Of a DNA stretch of 64,000 nt, positions 46,501 to 59,125 are shown in pieces. Numbering within the stretch: position 1 is the first letter of the stretch; every line of letters starts with the position of its first letter. Both the position numbers and the translations under genes were made by a program. The notes beneath the pieces are model-generated. The model had not been told where the DNA came from, did no database searches, and was given only the letters and a program-made list of their open reading frames with translations. Source of the stretch: Plectrocnemia conspersa (taxonomy: Eukaryota; Arthropoda; Insecta; Trichoptera; Polycentropodidae); NCBI GenBank assembly GCA_009617715.1, contig VTFK01000113.1:1-64000 (forward strand), read 5' to 3'.

Positions 46501-49130
46501 TACCTTATAAGAATTTCGTGGAAAATAAAAATAGATCATATTTATATTATATCATGTACAAAAAAACATTCTAAATGTGAACTATCTTTGAGGCTTTATT
46601 GCATATATTTTCAATATGTTGTATTTTATTTTTTCTATATGAAATCTATAATATGCTTAAAATAAGACACCCAAATCTATTACCACTACTATGAAATGAT
46701 GTACACTATTATAATACATTGTATAATCAAAATAAATTAGTGTTCTTTTTCTCAAAAAATGGCATGAAAACACATTTTTTTAGGTTAAATAGTAATTGAT
46801 TAGCGGATGACATACTTTAAGATCATCGGAGAAAATATATATATATAGAGATTGTACCTATCTACCAGTAAATAGAAAACGGCGGTAAATGTAAATAAGT
46901 TTAGTTCTGACTTTTTTTGATAAATCTGTCCGTATTTATTTCAAAATCTCCTTTCGCATACAATCGTACATGATCTTGGTTATCTATACACGATATTTTG
47001 TACCGTCGTTTGTTGTAAATATATCTTGTTATAATTATCTAAAGTACAGCTAAATACATAATGCATTGCAGTCATTATCATAGTAATAATTTAATAACTT
47101 TAGGCTATTAATGTATTGCTATTGTAATACAAATCAGTTTTAATTGCTCTTTAAATCAGTTAAAGGAATACTGAATATTATATGATTAAAACAACATTTA
47201 AAATAGCCGGAAATATTTGACCAAAAAATATCGGCGAAAATAATTGGTATAAATTTCAAAACGTCTAAGCACACTGCTTAAGTGTTTTGCAGCTTTATAA
47301 ATTTTATAATAAAAAATAAATTTTTTTGCTTTTTAGATATGATAATATACTATAAAAATATACAGTTTTTAAACACATCATTTTATAAAAAAACTACAGT
47401 GATCGGGACAAGCCTTAGTAAAAGCAAGCACCGACCTATAGTACAAATTATTTTATAACAATGCCAGTGTATATTGTTGACGGTAAAGATTTTAAACGTT
47501 GACCAATCTTCTATTTTATATTACGTTTTTGTCGTAGCGTAGTTTTATGAACAGCGTTTACGTCAAGTGGATTTCTTATTGGGTGTCTGGAAAATATAAT
47601 ATAAAGACCGAATTAATATGGCAAAATATTGTTAGTGAGTAACTTTAATTGTGAGTTATTATAGATCAAAAATTATATTAAAAGAGTGCTAATGATATAT
47701 TTAGGTTTGAGGAAATAATTAATCATTTTTTTATTTTAATTCTAATTTTTTTTAAAAATATGTGTAGTTAATTAACAAAACGCAATTAAATTATTTAAAA
47801 TTTATTAGGAACAGTTGTAGCATTAATAGTATCACTATTTGTATAAATATTTAAAAAATAGATTCTATACAAACTAGTGATTTTACTTGCGTTTACAGTA
47901 TGCTCTTTAAGGTACTTTATAGGTTATATAAAAAAATTAATTTTTATGTACTTGCTGCGATTATAAAACATACTAGCTAAATAATAAACATAGATTCGCT
48001 TTATAATTTAATTATATTGTTTTTTATAAATATTGACAAGGCTTGTACATGCTAATTATTTTATTCAACAAACATATTTTATATTGATCTCTGAAATATC
48101 GAAAACAACAAAATTTAAATAATCGCTTATAGGTAAATAAAGGCCGTAGAGTGGATGACAAAATATCATTAGGACTGTGTTGAAATTATCATACATCAAC
48201 ATTTATAAAGGTAGCGTTTTTTTATCAGATATTATATTAGCAATATATTGTTTTGTCTAGATAACATTGTAACTGTTCCATCTTTATTTATAGTATAGTA
48301 TTTCAATGGTAAATTTGTCTCTAATTGCCTTTGAGTGTTTTTAGCAATAATTTATTATTTAATCCCACATTGAATTATTTTTGGCGTGCTACTTTCTTTA
48401 CTTAAGGCATTGGTTGTTTTATATTCGTTAAATGCTGTTCATTTGATCATATTAATAAACGTATTTAAAATATTATTAGATGTGGACTTATTATTATTAT
48501 TGAGATGCCATATCTGTTTTTAGATGTTGGCTATCAATAAAGCAATATTCTTAAATGAATCTTGACTCTGTGCTTCTTTTTGATATTTGTACAGTATTGT
48601 CAGTATACCGTTGGTTAATAAATTAGACTTTTTTTTGTATCTTGTAAAATATTTTTTTAACACATATTTGCGATTAGATGGCTTCAAAAAAATAAAAATT
48701 AATGAAATTTCTATTTTTTTCTACCGATATAAATTGTTGTTCAGCTATGTATCTCTCACAGGATAGAGTGTAACCAATTTTATGTATTTCAAAAATACAG
48801 ATTTAGAATAACTGAAATACGTTATACCCATTAGCATCATACGAAAGAATTTTTGACCAAATTTCGAATATGATATAATATATTACAGCGTCATTAAAAC
48901 GACATATTGTATATGTTGTATATATTACAATAAAATACACAGCTTGATATTTGTTCTGGGTGGATAAATTGAAGTCTGAAAAATGGTTAAATTTTATGCA
49001 GTAAAAAGCTCAGGTATACTGTAATTGCGTTTGTTATATACTGACGATGGGTATTTTTATAGATGCGCTTTCGTAGTGTATACTCGTAAAATAAAATAAG
49101 ATTTATTTTTATTTTTTGCTTATGTGCGTC
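46501..49130. other. AT-rich DNA, no recognised feature
   Basis: Long AT-rich stretch. Nothing coding or repetitive was recognised on either strand. Confidence 0.6.
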
Positions 49131-49134
49131 GTCC

Positions 49135-49960
49135 ATTAGGCCGAAAACGAAAGCAATCTATTTGTCAAATGTTTACGGCAGTCAGCGTGTCAGAATCTGG
49201 AAAAAGGGGTTTTCCGCTTTATTAACCGCTCGCCGGATTCTGATTTATTTCGGCGCGCGTTACATATTTATGAGCTTATTATTTGGCAATTTCCACTATA
49301 GTGGCAATACTCAACCAGCTGCCGCTCATTTCGTATCCGGAAAGATTGATTTTCTCGCCTTTTAAAACACATTCGATAAAAAAAACTTTTTTTCGATTCA
49401 ATCTTTCTATCTGAAAACTAACCGAAAGGCGAAACTCTTTCCGGTCTCGAAGACAGCAACTGCTGAAAAGTTGACCGCCGATACACGACGAAGGGTTCGA
49501 GTTTGGCGAAAGAACTCGCGTTACACTTGTTGTATGCAAATACGAGGGCCAAAGTTTACTCAAAGCTGCGATTGGAAACTTCCGTTCAAGTCGAGGATAT
49601 GGATAGACGGCGCGGCGGCGAGTAAAAAAAAGCGCTAAATTGACGACGGGTTATTATTTAGAAATTTTCTCCGTGGGTCGGTGCAAATATGTTGAGGTCA
49701 TGTTTATACATGAGCGGGAATTCCGCACGAAAACAAGCCGAATAAAAAGTTGGCAACGAAAACCGCAGACCTTGGTGGAATTCAAAATTCCACCACGAAA
49801 TACCCTCACGGACCGACGCGCGTCCGCTACGAGAAATTCTTTCATGCGGATTTTATATTAAATAATCGATTTGAATACAATTCCAATCCGGAATACTTTC
49901 GTTCCGTATCGAAGGATAAAGAATTTCGATGTAAACATCTTGGTGTTCCTTTTGTGTTAG
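49135..49960. promoter_or_regulatory. large GC-richer island, strong regulatory candidate
   Basis: About 800 bp of non-repetitive sequence with an E-box CAGCTG (49316-49321), CACTATAGTG (49294-49303, palindrome), GCGGCGCGTTAC-like CpG words and CGGCGCGGCGGCGAG (about 49609). Several frames of 63-94 codons overlap on both strands with no motif, as expected when stop codons are depleted by composition. Among the longest islands of the window. Confidence 0.4.
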
Positions 49961-50935
49961 TCATGCATATCTTCTTAACTGATTATAAATCAATATTTTA
50001 TCTTTGAAGCAATGTATTATTTTTTAATTATTTTCTATGTATACTAAGATTGACTAAAATACAAAGATAAACAGGTTTTAAATACATATTAATGGCTTTA
50101 AACGTAAATTTTTATAGTCCACTTTTAGATGCAAATTACTTGATGTTACCATTCAGATATATTTGCTATATAAATTTCATTAAAAATAGCAAGTAATTTA
50201 GTAGCTCTATTGTCACAAAAACGGCACTGAAAATGTATAAGAAAAGCAAAAACTTTTCTATTTATACTTAAAAACTATTAATATATACTTCTACATTGAA
50301 TTTATTGATAGGATATTAAATTAAGAGTATGTGTATAGATTATGAAATTTTTATTTTGGGACATATTTCGTACCTATTAAGGAATATTTTTTCAAAATCG
50401 CTAAAAGATTATTTTCGCTTAAATTAATAGTATTACATTCATTCAAACATTCTTTTAAGTAAAACAAATAAACCTTTCTAGCTTTATTACCAATTAAAAA
50501 TATGATTTTAGATCTTTTAGAATAGTCACAAAAGCAATGCAGAACCATTTATGAGCCGTTGACTTTAAAAGTGGGGCAAGTCCATTTTGTTAAAAAAAAG
50601 TCAGAGCCAAGTTTCATTAGAAATTATCTTAAAATTTTAGTTTTTAATTATTTCACAATCATATCTATAAATAACAGTATAAATTTCATACTAGTTCGAG
50701 GAAACATAACGGCATCAAAATCTATGCCGGAAATCTGAAGAAAACGGATTATCAAAGGCTGGATTTTTTAATGTGTACCTGTAGTAAGTTTTCCAATCTG
50801 ATATCTGCAGAAAATATATGATTTTTATAAAAAAGTTTAAAAATCAGATATATACAGAAAAATCAATATTTTTATTAGGTAAAACATGTATAAAAAAGTA
50901 GTTTACTCCTACTATCACTTTCTCTATATGTATTT
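49961..50935. other. AT-rich DNA, no recognised feature
   Basis: No recognisable feature. Confidence 0.55.
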
Positions 50936-50939
50936 TTTC

Positions 50940-51335
50940 TAAGGATTTTTTTTGTAATTAACCAATCAATCTCCGAACACGTGCCGCCCACTTTTGTGCC
51001 CCGCACCAAATATTTGAAGAGCTTGCGGTGCTTGCTGGCGCTTTCAACATATGTTGACAAATAAAAGTTTGAAGCGAACAAACAGGATGTGTGATAGTTT
51101 TGTGTATCCTGTAGTACCTGTCGCCGCGCCACACGCTCTCCCCGGGGAAATTAATCTTAAATGTTTGCATTTAAGTTCCAGTGCGCTTATCGTCGACCCA
51201 TCATCCATCTAAGTAATGCCTATCCCAATCTGATGAAGCACCAAACTCCATTGTCGAAGCTTTTAGTTTCCATTCCGTAAATAAACTGGCTGAAACAACA
51301 AGGTCCACGTTCTGCGCAAATATATACCTGATTAT
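50940..51335. promoter_or_regulatory. GC-richer island with E-box
   Basis: ACACGTGCC (CACGTG at about 50979-50984), GCACCAAATATTTGAAG, CAACATATGTTGAC (a 12-bp inverted repeat, CAACATATGTTG, 51046-51057) and CTCCCCGGGGAAATTAATC. No coding motif. Confidence 0.33.
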
Positions 51336-51581
51336 AAAATAGACACGAGTCTATATTAGAAACATAATTATTGTAAATATTATATATGCATTAATATAAA
51401 AAAAATCTTTAAAACTATAAAATTATATAAAAAAAATGGCCAAGACGTCATTTGCAAAGATATTTAAGGTAACACGCGGAAGTAAAACTGTCTAAATGAA
51501 GATGTATTCATGTGTTTAAAATTACCTTGCATTAAATTGCCTATACATATTAAATTTATATATAAAATGAATGAGACCAGT

Positions 51582-51613
51582 GATTTTGTAAAGACGGTGG
51601 TCTTTACAAAATC
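51582..51613. repeat. perfect 14-bp hairpin
   Basis: GATTTTGTAAAGAC (51582-51595), loop GGTG, then its exact complement GTCTTTACAAAATC (51600-51613). It lies just upstream of a mariner transposase remnant and may be the remains of that element's terminus, a MITE, or an independent foldback. Confidence 0.8.
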
Positions 51614-51649
51614 ATAATTATTAATAAAACTCTTAACCAATGAAAATAG

Positions 51650-51965
51650 TAACAGTAAGTTTTTATTGCACGAGGAAGTAAAAACAGCCTGTACTTTTTA
51701 TAGTTTTATCACACGACAATTCGTGACTCTCGATAACATCAATAATCTTGGCTGGAAAGTTTTAACTCATCCGCATTATTCTTCAGACATTGCTCATTCT
51801 GACTACCATTTCTTTCAATCGATGCAACACTTTTTAAGATGGAAAAATGTAGACGATGTAATATGTTGAATATCAGAATATTTTGTTTCAAAGCATTTAA
51901 CGTTTTATATTAATGGAATAAAAACATTGACAGATAGGTGGGAGAGGGTTATATCTTTAGAATAA
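51650..51965 (+). pseudogene. mariner transposase C-terminal remnant
   Basis: The plus frame reads NINNLGWKVLTHPHYSSDIAHSDYHFFQSMQHFLRWKN, then one stop, then EYFVSKHLTFYINGIKTL and TDRWERVISLE before TAA at 51963-51965. This matches the end of mariner-type transposases: HPPYSPDLAPSDYHLF, Q-L-GK-F-DV, and F-S---FY--GI-KL--RW-KVI. The third catalytic aspartate region (SDYH) survives. The N-terminal two thirds are missing and the frame carries a TGA, so it is dead. Confidence 0.82.
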
Positions 51966-52145
51966 AATTATATATCAATGTATGTATAAATATATATTAT
52001 TTGTTATTGCCATATTGTGACAAATTTGCCATATATTATATTTAGCGTACAATTTATTGTGAAAAGAGACATATATACGTTTGGAAGTTCTTTTATTTAT
52101 ATCCACCTAATGATAATAAATTTTATTTGAAAATAAATACCAAAC
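51966..52145. other. AT-rich DNA, no recognised feature
   Basis: Short AT-rich spacer with no signal. Confidence 0.5.
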
Positions 52146-52147
52146 AT

Positions 52148-52725
52148 CACGATCTTGGCGTAAACTTATGAGGAGGTCTTTTTATGACCGCGCGCATCTT
52201 ATCGACGCTATTAATCTCTAAAAGCCCATTCAGACACCGGAAAAAATCACCCCGGGTGGAAAAATTGTAAAAGTAAATGATTTCCCGCATTTTCATTGAC
52301 CCGCCGTCAATCTGTCAAAGCTCTGCTATATACTATATATATATATCAAAAATAAATATAAAGAAAGAAAAAGAAAAAGAAAGGGAAAAGCACAGGCAGG
52401 CCGGGCGCCAAACAAACGCGACGGAAACTAATGATCAATGGCCGGGCTGTCAGTGGCAACTTTTTGAAAACGTTTCGGAAAAATAATGTTGTTTGGCGTT
52501 GACCGTCGCCGATGGTTTTCCAAAATGAAGGTCCCCGTCACTAATTGGCAATTATCTTCACCCCCGTAGGGCGGCGAGCACAATAGCGTCCGTGGAAAAT
52601 CGTGTCGGACGAGAGGAAAAACCGAAGTTCAAATAAACCTCGAACAGTGCAGATGCGAACTGAATGAACAATGGAGTTGGCTGTATACGCGCGATGATGT
52701 TGCACTAAAATTATTTAATTTTAAA
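52148..52725. promoter_or_regulatory. GC-richer island with TGTCA and homeodomain sites
   Basis: Contains ATTAATCTCT, CCCGGGTGG, CGTCAATCTGTCAAAGC, GGGCTGTCAGTGGC and CACTAATTGGCAATTATC (CAATTATC and TAATTG cores). A purine-rich AAAGAAAGAAAAAG run at 52361-52390 divides it. Non-coding by inspection. Confidence 0.36.
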
Positions 52726-53200
52726 AAGCTTTGTATACTATTTTTCTTCTTTTATTTGAAAGGCGCTCTTGCATAACATTGTCCATGGAATGGCGCATTG
52801 TTTACATTTTGCATTAAATTAATGATGTTTTATAAAAAAATATTTTCTTTATAATATTTATAAAATTACAACCCGCATCTGCCCGCGTGCAACACAGCGT
52901 TGTTTTTGTTAAAATAATATTATCTGAAAGCAAATATAGATGTTTTTCATGCTCAGATTGTGATATTCAAAGAAGCATTTATCTCTCAAGTCCTTGTGAC
53001 TTGCTAATTGTCAGAAGGAAGCATTTGTGGCAAAACTTAAAAATTTTTCGGATAATAAGTTTTAAACAAGTACTCAGATATCTAAGACGGCATTGACCAA
53101 TTATAATCAATGTTCTGTACAAAATTAAATTTATGAAACAATGCACTTTTTATAAATGTTTCATCTTTTAGGTACAAGTATGCATATATTTTTAAAAATA
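52726..53200. other. AT-rich DNA, no recognised feature
   Basis: No feature; short chance frames only. Confidence 0.5.
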
Positions 53201-53203
53201 TAT

Positions 53204-53320
53204 TACAAAAAAGTATAAAAATGTTATGTAAAGAGGCAGAGAGATCGTTAGTATTTATTAATCTATTGAAGACCAACGATCTCTCTGCCTCTGTATATAA
53301 AATTTTTATACTTTTTTGTA
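53204..53320. mobile_element. 117-bp foldback/MITE hairpin
   Basis: The left arm starts TACAAAAAAGTATAAAAATG (53204) and continues through AGAGGCAGAGAGATCGTT; the right arm (about 53274-53320) is its near-perfect reverse complement ending at TTTTTTGTA. Stem about 47 bp with few mismatches, loop about 24 bases. The outer ends TACAAAA and TTTTGTA with adjacent TA are compatible with a Tc1/mariner-type MITE. Alternatively a hairpin RNA source. Confidence 0.75.
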
Positions 53321-54755
53321 TTAAAATTTCAAAATGGTGATTATTTACAAAATCATTTTTTTTTTACTACTACTATATATTAAAAATTATTTTAGGCTAA
53401 GTTAATATACAAAAAGTTGATATACAATGTGTGGGAATAACAGCGTAGGCAAACTAAACATATTTTATTTTTTAAGTGATCCTAAATAAACGTTGGTGTT
53501 TTTTAATTTTTGTCGCATCATTAAAACAACTTTAATATAAATATAATTATTATTGCTCAATACATATTTTAGTAAGCTTTTTGTATTGATAATTAAAAAT
53601 CATCAAGATATTTTCGAAAGCAAACGAGCATTACAAATTTTTTACATAAATACAAAATTTATGTAAAAATACATTCATATATAAAAACAAATTAAAAATT
53701 GATAGTTCAGATTTTCCGTGTTTTTATTCACCTGTATATTCGATAGCATTCTGTATATATAAAAAACACAAGTTTATATAAAAAAAATAAACATATTACA
53801 ATCAAAAAAAAACATATATTTCTAATTTATTATTTTTATATATTTGTAATATTTTTATTTAGCTTTTCTAGCTTAAAATTATTTAACAATTTTTCAGTTA
53901 TCTTATTCAGATTTATTACCGATTTATCGTATGTTGTTATATCGATTCGCAATAAGCGTGGTTTACCGTTAAACTTTAACGTGGTGTGGCAAATAAATGA
54001 TTTACTGTTTTTTTAAATACACAACCTACCTACATTATATATTTTTTAATACCGCTGCAAAGACGTTATTTAAAAAAATCTCATTGCTAAATTTGTGTTT
54101 TTTTTCTATTAAAATTTAATTTCATAAATATATATTATTATTTATAATAACATTTTATAAATAAACACAATAAAAAATAAACATATCAGATAGTATACTT
54201 GATCAAAATAATATATTTACAATGTACATACAATAAATAAACATTTTATCCGGTTTACTTACAATCTATTACATTTTGCCTTCTAAGAATACTCATTGGT
54301 TTCATTCAAGGCTTTTAATATTGATATTTGAAACAATTTTTCGTGGAAGCTCAGTTGGATATAAAAGTATCGATTTGCTAAAAATAATTATGCTATTGAA
54401 AATTTAATCTATTTACTGTGAAGTGCTGAATACTACCAGATTTTCTTTGATTATCTTATTGTTAAAAGAGTAAAAATAATTCTGTTCCATTATCATTTTC
54501 TTATTTTTAATGCCCTAAAATTGTATTTTAAGACACGTATGATAATATATTTAAGATTTATATAAATTACCTGAGCGAGGCCTAATTTATTTATATTTTT
54601 ACGAAACTATGCTTTTATTAAGACACATGTAACACAATCTCAACATTTCTTATAAATGATTAAATTAAAATAATCTTAGAATTATTAGAAAATAATATGC
54701 TATTCACAAAACTGGTTTATTAACACTAAGAATAAAAATACATTATAATCTTAGA
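53321..54755. other. AT-rich DNA, no recognised feature
   Basis: Extremely AT-rich, with A/T runs near 53360 and 53780-53830. Nothing assignable. Confidence 0.6.
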
Positions 54756-54759
54756 CTAG

Positions 54760-55030
54760 ATTTAATATTTTATCGAGCACGTGTCTTGGAGAAAGAAATG
54801 AACAGGAGGCAAGACGTAAGTCCGTAGTCAACCAGGCCCGTAGCGAAGAAATTCTTGTAGCAAAGTAGTAGTCCAAGTATCAATGCGTAGTGAAGTAATG
54901 TGTATAGTGTAATTTTGTACCATCTAATATACATCGTCATGCGCGTGAACCGTGGGCACAGTTTGCGTGACTGTAGATGCGCGTGTGACGTATCTCTTGA
55001 CTAGTGTTGTGAATGAATCGCTACAATATC
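54760..55030. promoter_or_regulatory. GC-richer patch, unassigned
   Basis: Contains GAGCACGTGTCTTGG (CACGTG near 54778-54784), AAGACGTAAGTCCG (donor-like) and repeated GCGCGTG words (54940-54990). No exon pairing found. Confidence 0.22.
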
Positions 55031-55284
55031 TAAATTTAAATTGTATCAGTGTTAGCACCAACAAAATAGGTAAACTTACTTTTTTTAAATATGTATAGGA
55101 TATTCTATATCAGCTCTTTTGTTACAGAATTTTTTAATGATGATAAATAATTAAATTTGAACTGATTTTTTAAAATATTCATCCACGAGATTAGTAAAAT
55201 ATAAATAAATCATATGTGTGATAAAATTATATATTAATCATTGATTTAAATCTCTCAGATACAATAGTAATTTAAAAAAAAATA

Positions 55285-55360
55285 AGATTAATATGGGATT
55301 CGAGCCCACGTCTTTAAAGTCTTTGTTCAGCGACTTATACCATTCGTATAATATGCCAGC
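55285..55360 (-). other. tRNA-like sequence (pseudogene or SINE head)
   Basis: On the minus strand TGGTATAAGTCG (A-box-like) is followed at about 37 bases by GGCTCGAATCC, one mismatch from a B-box. The T-arm GTGGGCTCGAATCCCAT folds with a stem of four to five pairs. The acceptor stem and anticodon arm are not convincing. Spacing is typical of tRNA genes, so it is a decayed tRNA or SINE. Confidence 0.45.
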
Positions 55361-55669
55361 TTAACAAATAATTATATAAATGGAACTTGAATTATTGAAA
55401 ATAATTAAATTAAAATTATAAGATGCAAAAAATAAATTATTTAAATAAAAATCACAAAGTGCTGACATAAATTCGTCATATAAACCTACTTACTTTTTTA
55501 AAGTAAATTTAATAGATTTATTAGATGCATTTATTAAAAATTAAAAACTCATGACGCTAATGGCGTGTGTTACGACAGGTATGACTAGTTACTCTTATTT
55601 CTTCTGTTAATTTGTAAAAAATTCAAACGTAACTGTATAAATTATAGATATCAGTCACTGCAGTCTGCT

Positions 55670-56520
55670 TTGAAAAATCTCACCGGGCCAACTTTAAACA
55701 AATGTGCTTCAAAATTAAATTTCAACTTTTGAACAGTTACTGTGTAGGTGTACTCTATCCCCCAGCGGCGTTGACTTCAAATTGGAATTTTCCTTCGGTG
55801 CATCGGGTCTTTGGGGTTATATGTAGCATTTTTCCTCGAAGAAAAACAAATCCATTCACCATTAATCACCGGGCATTTGCGCCCACAATCACCCCGCTTT
55901 CCGACACCTCTCGCAACTCTCGGCCGGGGGCTGTAATTTAGAACCGCGTAGTCTGCGAACCGAAAACTTATTTTCTTACTTTCGCGCGGCAAAAGTATTC
56001 ACCTTATGGTCGGGGCCAGCCCCCTTTTTTAAGTTATTTTGTCGGTTCGCTACTAAGTCGGGGCGTGGAAAAGTTCCCCTCAGTCTCCCGTTCAAAATAT
56101 CATTAGCGCCGGCACGGGGAGTTTTGCGGGTTCGGGTTCTGGCCTTTCAAAGGATACGGTCAGAGAGCTTTAATTCTGGTCCCCGAAGGCTTCTTCGAAT
56201 AAGTTACGGCCCCGGGAAGGAAACGGCGGATTCGTAATTTGAGCAAATTTTGATTATTGAATTATGCCGCTTTTTCGAGCGAGCCGACGCGACGTTTCCA
56301 AGATTTATATAAGCGAGACCACCTCTTTGTGAATTAGGATAATTTATGAATGTTTTTACGGTCCTCGTTTCTAGCCGCGTCCGAGCTACGAAAAGTTCTT
56401 AATAAAATTTTACGTTCTACCAATTAACCGCGACGCAAAAAGAATCTTTGGAAATTTCTACAATTCAATTAAGACGTTCGTGTAAAATATCGCGTGTCTC
56501 GAAACGTGTAGCATACGGTA
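55670..56520. promoter_or_regulatory. largest GC-richer island
   Basis: About 850 bp, the longest such island. It includes CACCATTAATCACCGGGC, GACACCTCTCGCAACTC, GCGCCGGCACGGGGAG, GGCCCCGGGAAGG and CCAATTAACCGCGACG. Frames on both strands near 55702-55992 have no motifs. A run of short CpG-bearing words and low repetition suggests constrained sequence or an old CpG-rich promoter; no TATA/initiator pair or splice donor could be fixed. Confidence 0.4.
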
Positions 56521-58635
56521 TGTTTTAGATTTTTATTGTAAATACATATTTTGAATATGAAAAATCGTAATAATTATTGTTATCATTTATTTATATTACA
56601 ATATTAACATGATAGACGATTACTAAAAATGTTGGAGAGTAGCGGAACTATATGGCGCAAAATGTTGATATTTTTTTATTTATAAAAAAAAATGTTTTAC
56701 ATACACTATTCTATTGCAGAATATTAAACCAGTAAAATACAACATTTCAAGCTGGAGAAATATATGTTACTGTTGTTTATCTACCTTTCTTGTAAATTGC
56801 ACCGAATAGGTAATAACATCAGTATGCAGAGATCTATTTAAAATTAAAGACATTATAAATAACATTAAGAAATTTTAACAGTTAATTAAGTCATATGAAT
56901 AACAATCATATATGTTTCAGTAATTGTTAAGTTAATTAAAATGTAAAAGCAACACTTGAAGATATGCGAATAAAATTATCGTGTATATGTAAAATATTTT
57001 TGAATATGAGCTAATAATATGTCATTTAAATAATAATTGAAAAAACTACAAAAATATCTTTATTATACTGCTTAACTTCGTACGCATTAAAATGTATTTC
57101 AAGGTGCAATAAGTTTTGCTCTTTAAAATATTGCTCTCATCTATCATTTCGAAATACCTTTGGTTACAAAATAGTTAAAATGAAAAAATACCTGTTTACA
57201 AATTTAATCCAAAGAAAATACTATATTTAAGAAGGAGACATTGAGCTGATAATATTTGGAAAACTAAGCTTTGTAAGGAAATTAGGCGTAATGGTATTTT
57301 ATTGTAGCCTTTGAAGCCAAAGTATCATGACTTTGCTGCCAAATAGACGCAGGAAAAATCTGGTAACAGTTTATTGTTAGTAAGTATAATTTACCGCAGC
57401 CAAATAGTGTCGAATTGTAAATATTTTCTTGACTGATTCCTCTACAATCTACATGATCCGCTAAGGTTTCTTGTGTTTGCTATTGAAGTCTGCCGATGAA
57501 GTGTCAGATATTTTATACTCTTAATTTTGGACGTCTTAGACACATCTCAGATGCTTATGTTATTTGGCCAATTGCATAGCTTGCATGTTCGACCAACGAA
57601 ATATGTCCACACCTTGAATAAGTGAAACTTGAAATTGAACTCATTTTGAAGTTCAATTAGACAAGAGGTAGATCACAATAGCGGTTTTTACTCCAGATAG
57701 ACGCATTGTCTATTACAGGATCCTTAAACTAGAGAACCGGGCTGGATTAAGACTTTAAAATGCTTAGTGGACCAGTATAAAAAATCCCACACCCAAACCA
57801 AGTTGATACCATTTATGTATAGGATAATTTTGCTTAACAAATAATGTACAAATTTATATTATATATGAGATAATTATGCACAGAATTAAAAATTAAAATG
57901 TAGATATCGATAAAAACTTTATTTTTTACATCTTTTTAATTAACATTTTAATATTATATAAAAAAATATTAACGTAAAGATCGCGCTCTTTTCACGGATT
58001 TTTTTTTTAATACAGGTGTTTAAATTTGTTGTTAAAATTTGTTAAAAAAATTTTATTTGCATTTTATCCTAGAAAATGTTTTTCTGTAAATATAAGCACT
58101 ACCAAACATTGATATCACTTTTCTTGCATTGTTTTTAATTTAAGGAAATTTGCTCTTATAAAATAGAGTTAAATTTGATTTGATGTTCCTTCTTCAATAT
58201 TGATTTTTCTAGATATTTTTAAATTCACATATGAATATCGTGATGATTGATAAAAATTGATTTGATCGATTTAATGGCACTTATTTACATAATATTATAG
58301 TATTTGATAAAAATACTGTTAGGTTTTTACTATCAGCAGTTAGAAAACTAGTTTTGTATATAAAGTAAACTTTGCTTTAATGAAATATGTATACCAGTCT
58401 AACATGCATTTTTTTTTATTTTATTATAATTTCTGTTAAAATGGCAGGTAACAACTTTTTCTTTTAAATAACTCATATTTCTATTATATCTTGAAATACC
58501 ATTGTGTTATGATATTTTATTAAATTACTATATTTATTCATTATTATGTAGTTTGTTTATGTTATTTTCTATATTTTTTTTTATTGTGGGTAAACTGTGT
58601 TGATATTAAAAAAATACATACATAAGTAATATACA
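56521..58635. other. AT-rich DNA, no recognised feature
   Basis: A mixed patch at 57290-57780 was examined on both strands for transposase motifs without success. The rest is AT-rich. Confidence 0.55.
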
Positions 58636-58639
58636 CGAT

Positions 58640-59125
58640 AGCATATAATGCAGCATGGCGTTTCGTTTCGCTTATTGTTTGTCACGTTTCCAGCATCAAA
58701 CGGCATTATACAACGATGAAAATATAATTTTTCCATCTGCGTCTATCGGGTATCCCCAGCCGGACATGTTTGTGTATTTACATTTGATGCTTCATCCAAG
58801 GGCCCTCTACTTTTATGGACTTTCACGAGCACTTCTCTATTCCGCAATGGCTCCCTGGTCTCACGAAATAAGTTTTCAATTTCTTATTGCGGATTCGAAA
58901 AATGCTATAGGTGAAGGCGGCGAATGGGTGTGGGGAAAAATAATAAAAGTTTTCTTCGGGATTGCGTTATAACAGACGGCCGCTCAAATGTAAAATAAAA
59001 TCGAAAAAAGGATTTCCCCGGCGAAACTTTTCGGAGGCCAATATTAAATAAAGTATAATAGTAATAAAAAAAAGCTTCCCCAGGCGGGTGTTGGTGCAAA
59101 AAATTCGTAACCAAAGATTGTGTAT
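58640..59125. promoter_or_regulatory. GC-richer island with a 105-codon frame
   Basis: The plus frame 58655-58972 encodes a hydrophobic-leaning peptide (FVYLHLMLHPRALYFYGL) with no family motif. A 69-codon minus frame overlaps its end. Composition matches the other islands, so the frame is probably a by-product. It is nevertheless one of the longer frames in the window and a weak coding candidate. Confidence 0.28.

Noticed and set aside
49162..50007. Six overlapping frames of 63-94 codons on both strands
   Set aside because: Frames overlap in opposite directions without motifs; explained by fewer stop codons in a GC-richer island.
58655..58972. 105-codon plus-strand frame as a gene
   Set aside because: No recognisable family and overlapped by a minus-strand frame in the same island.
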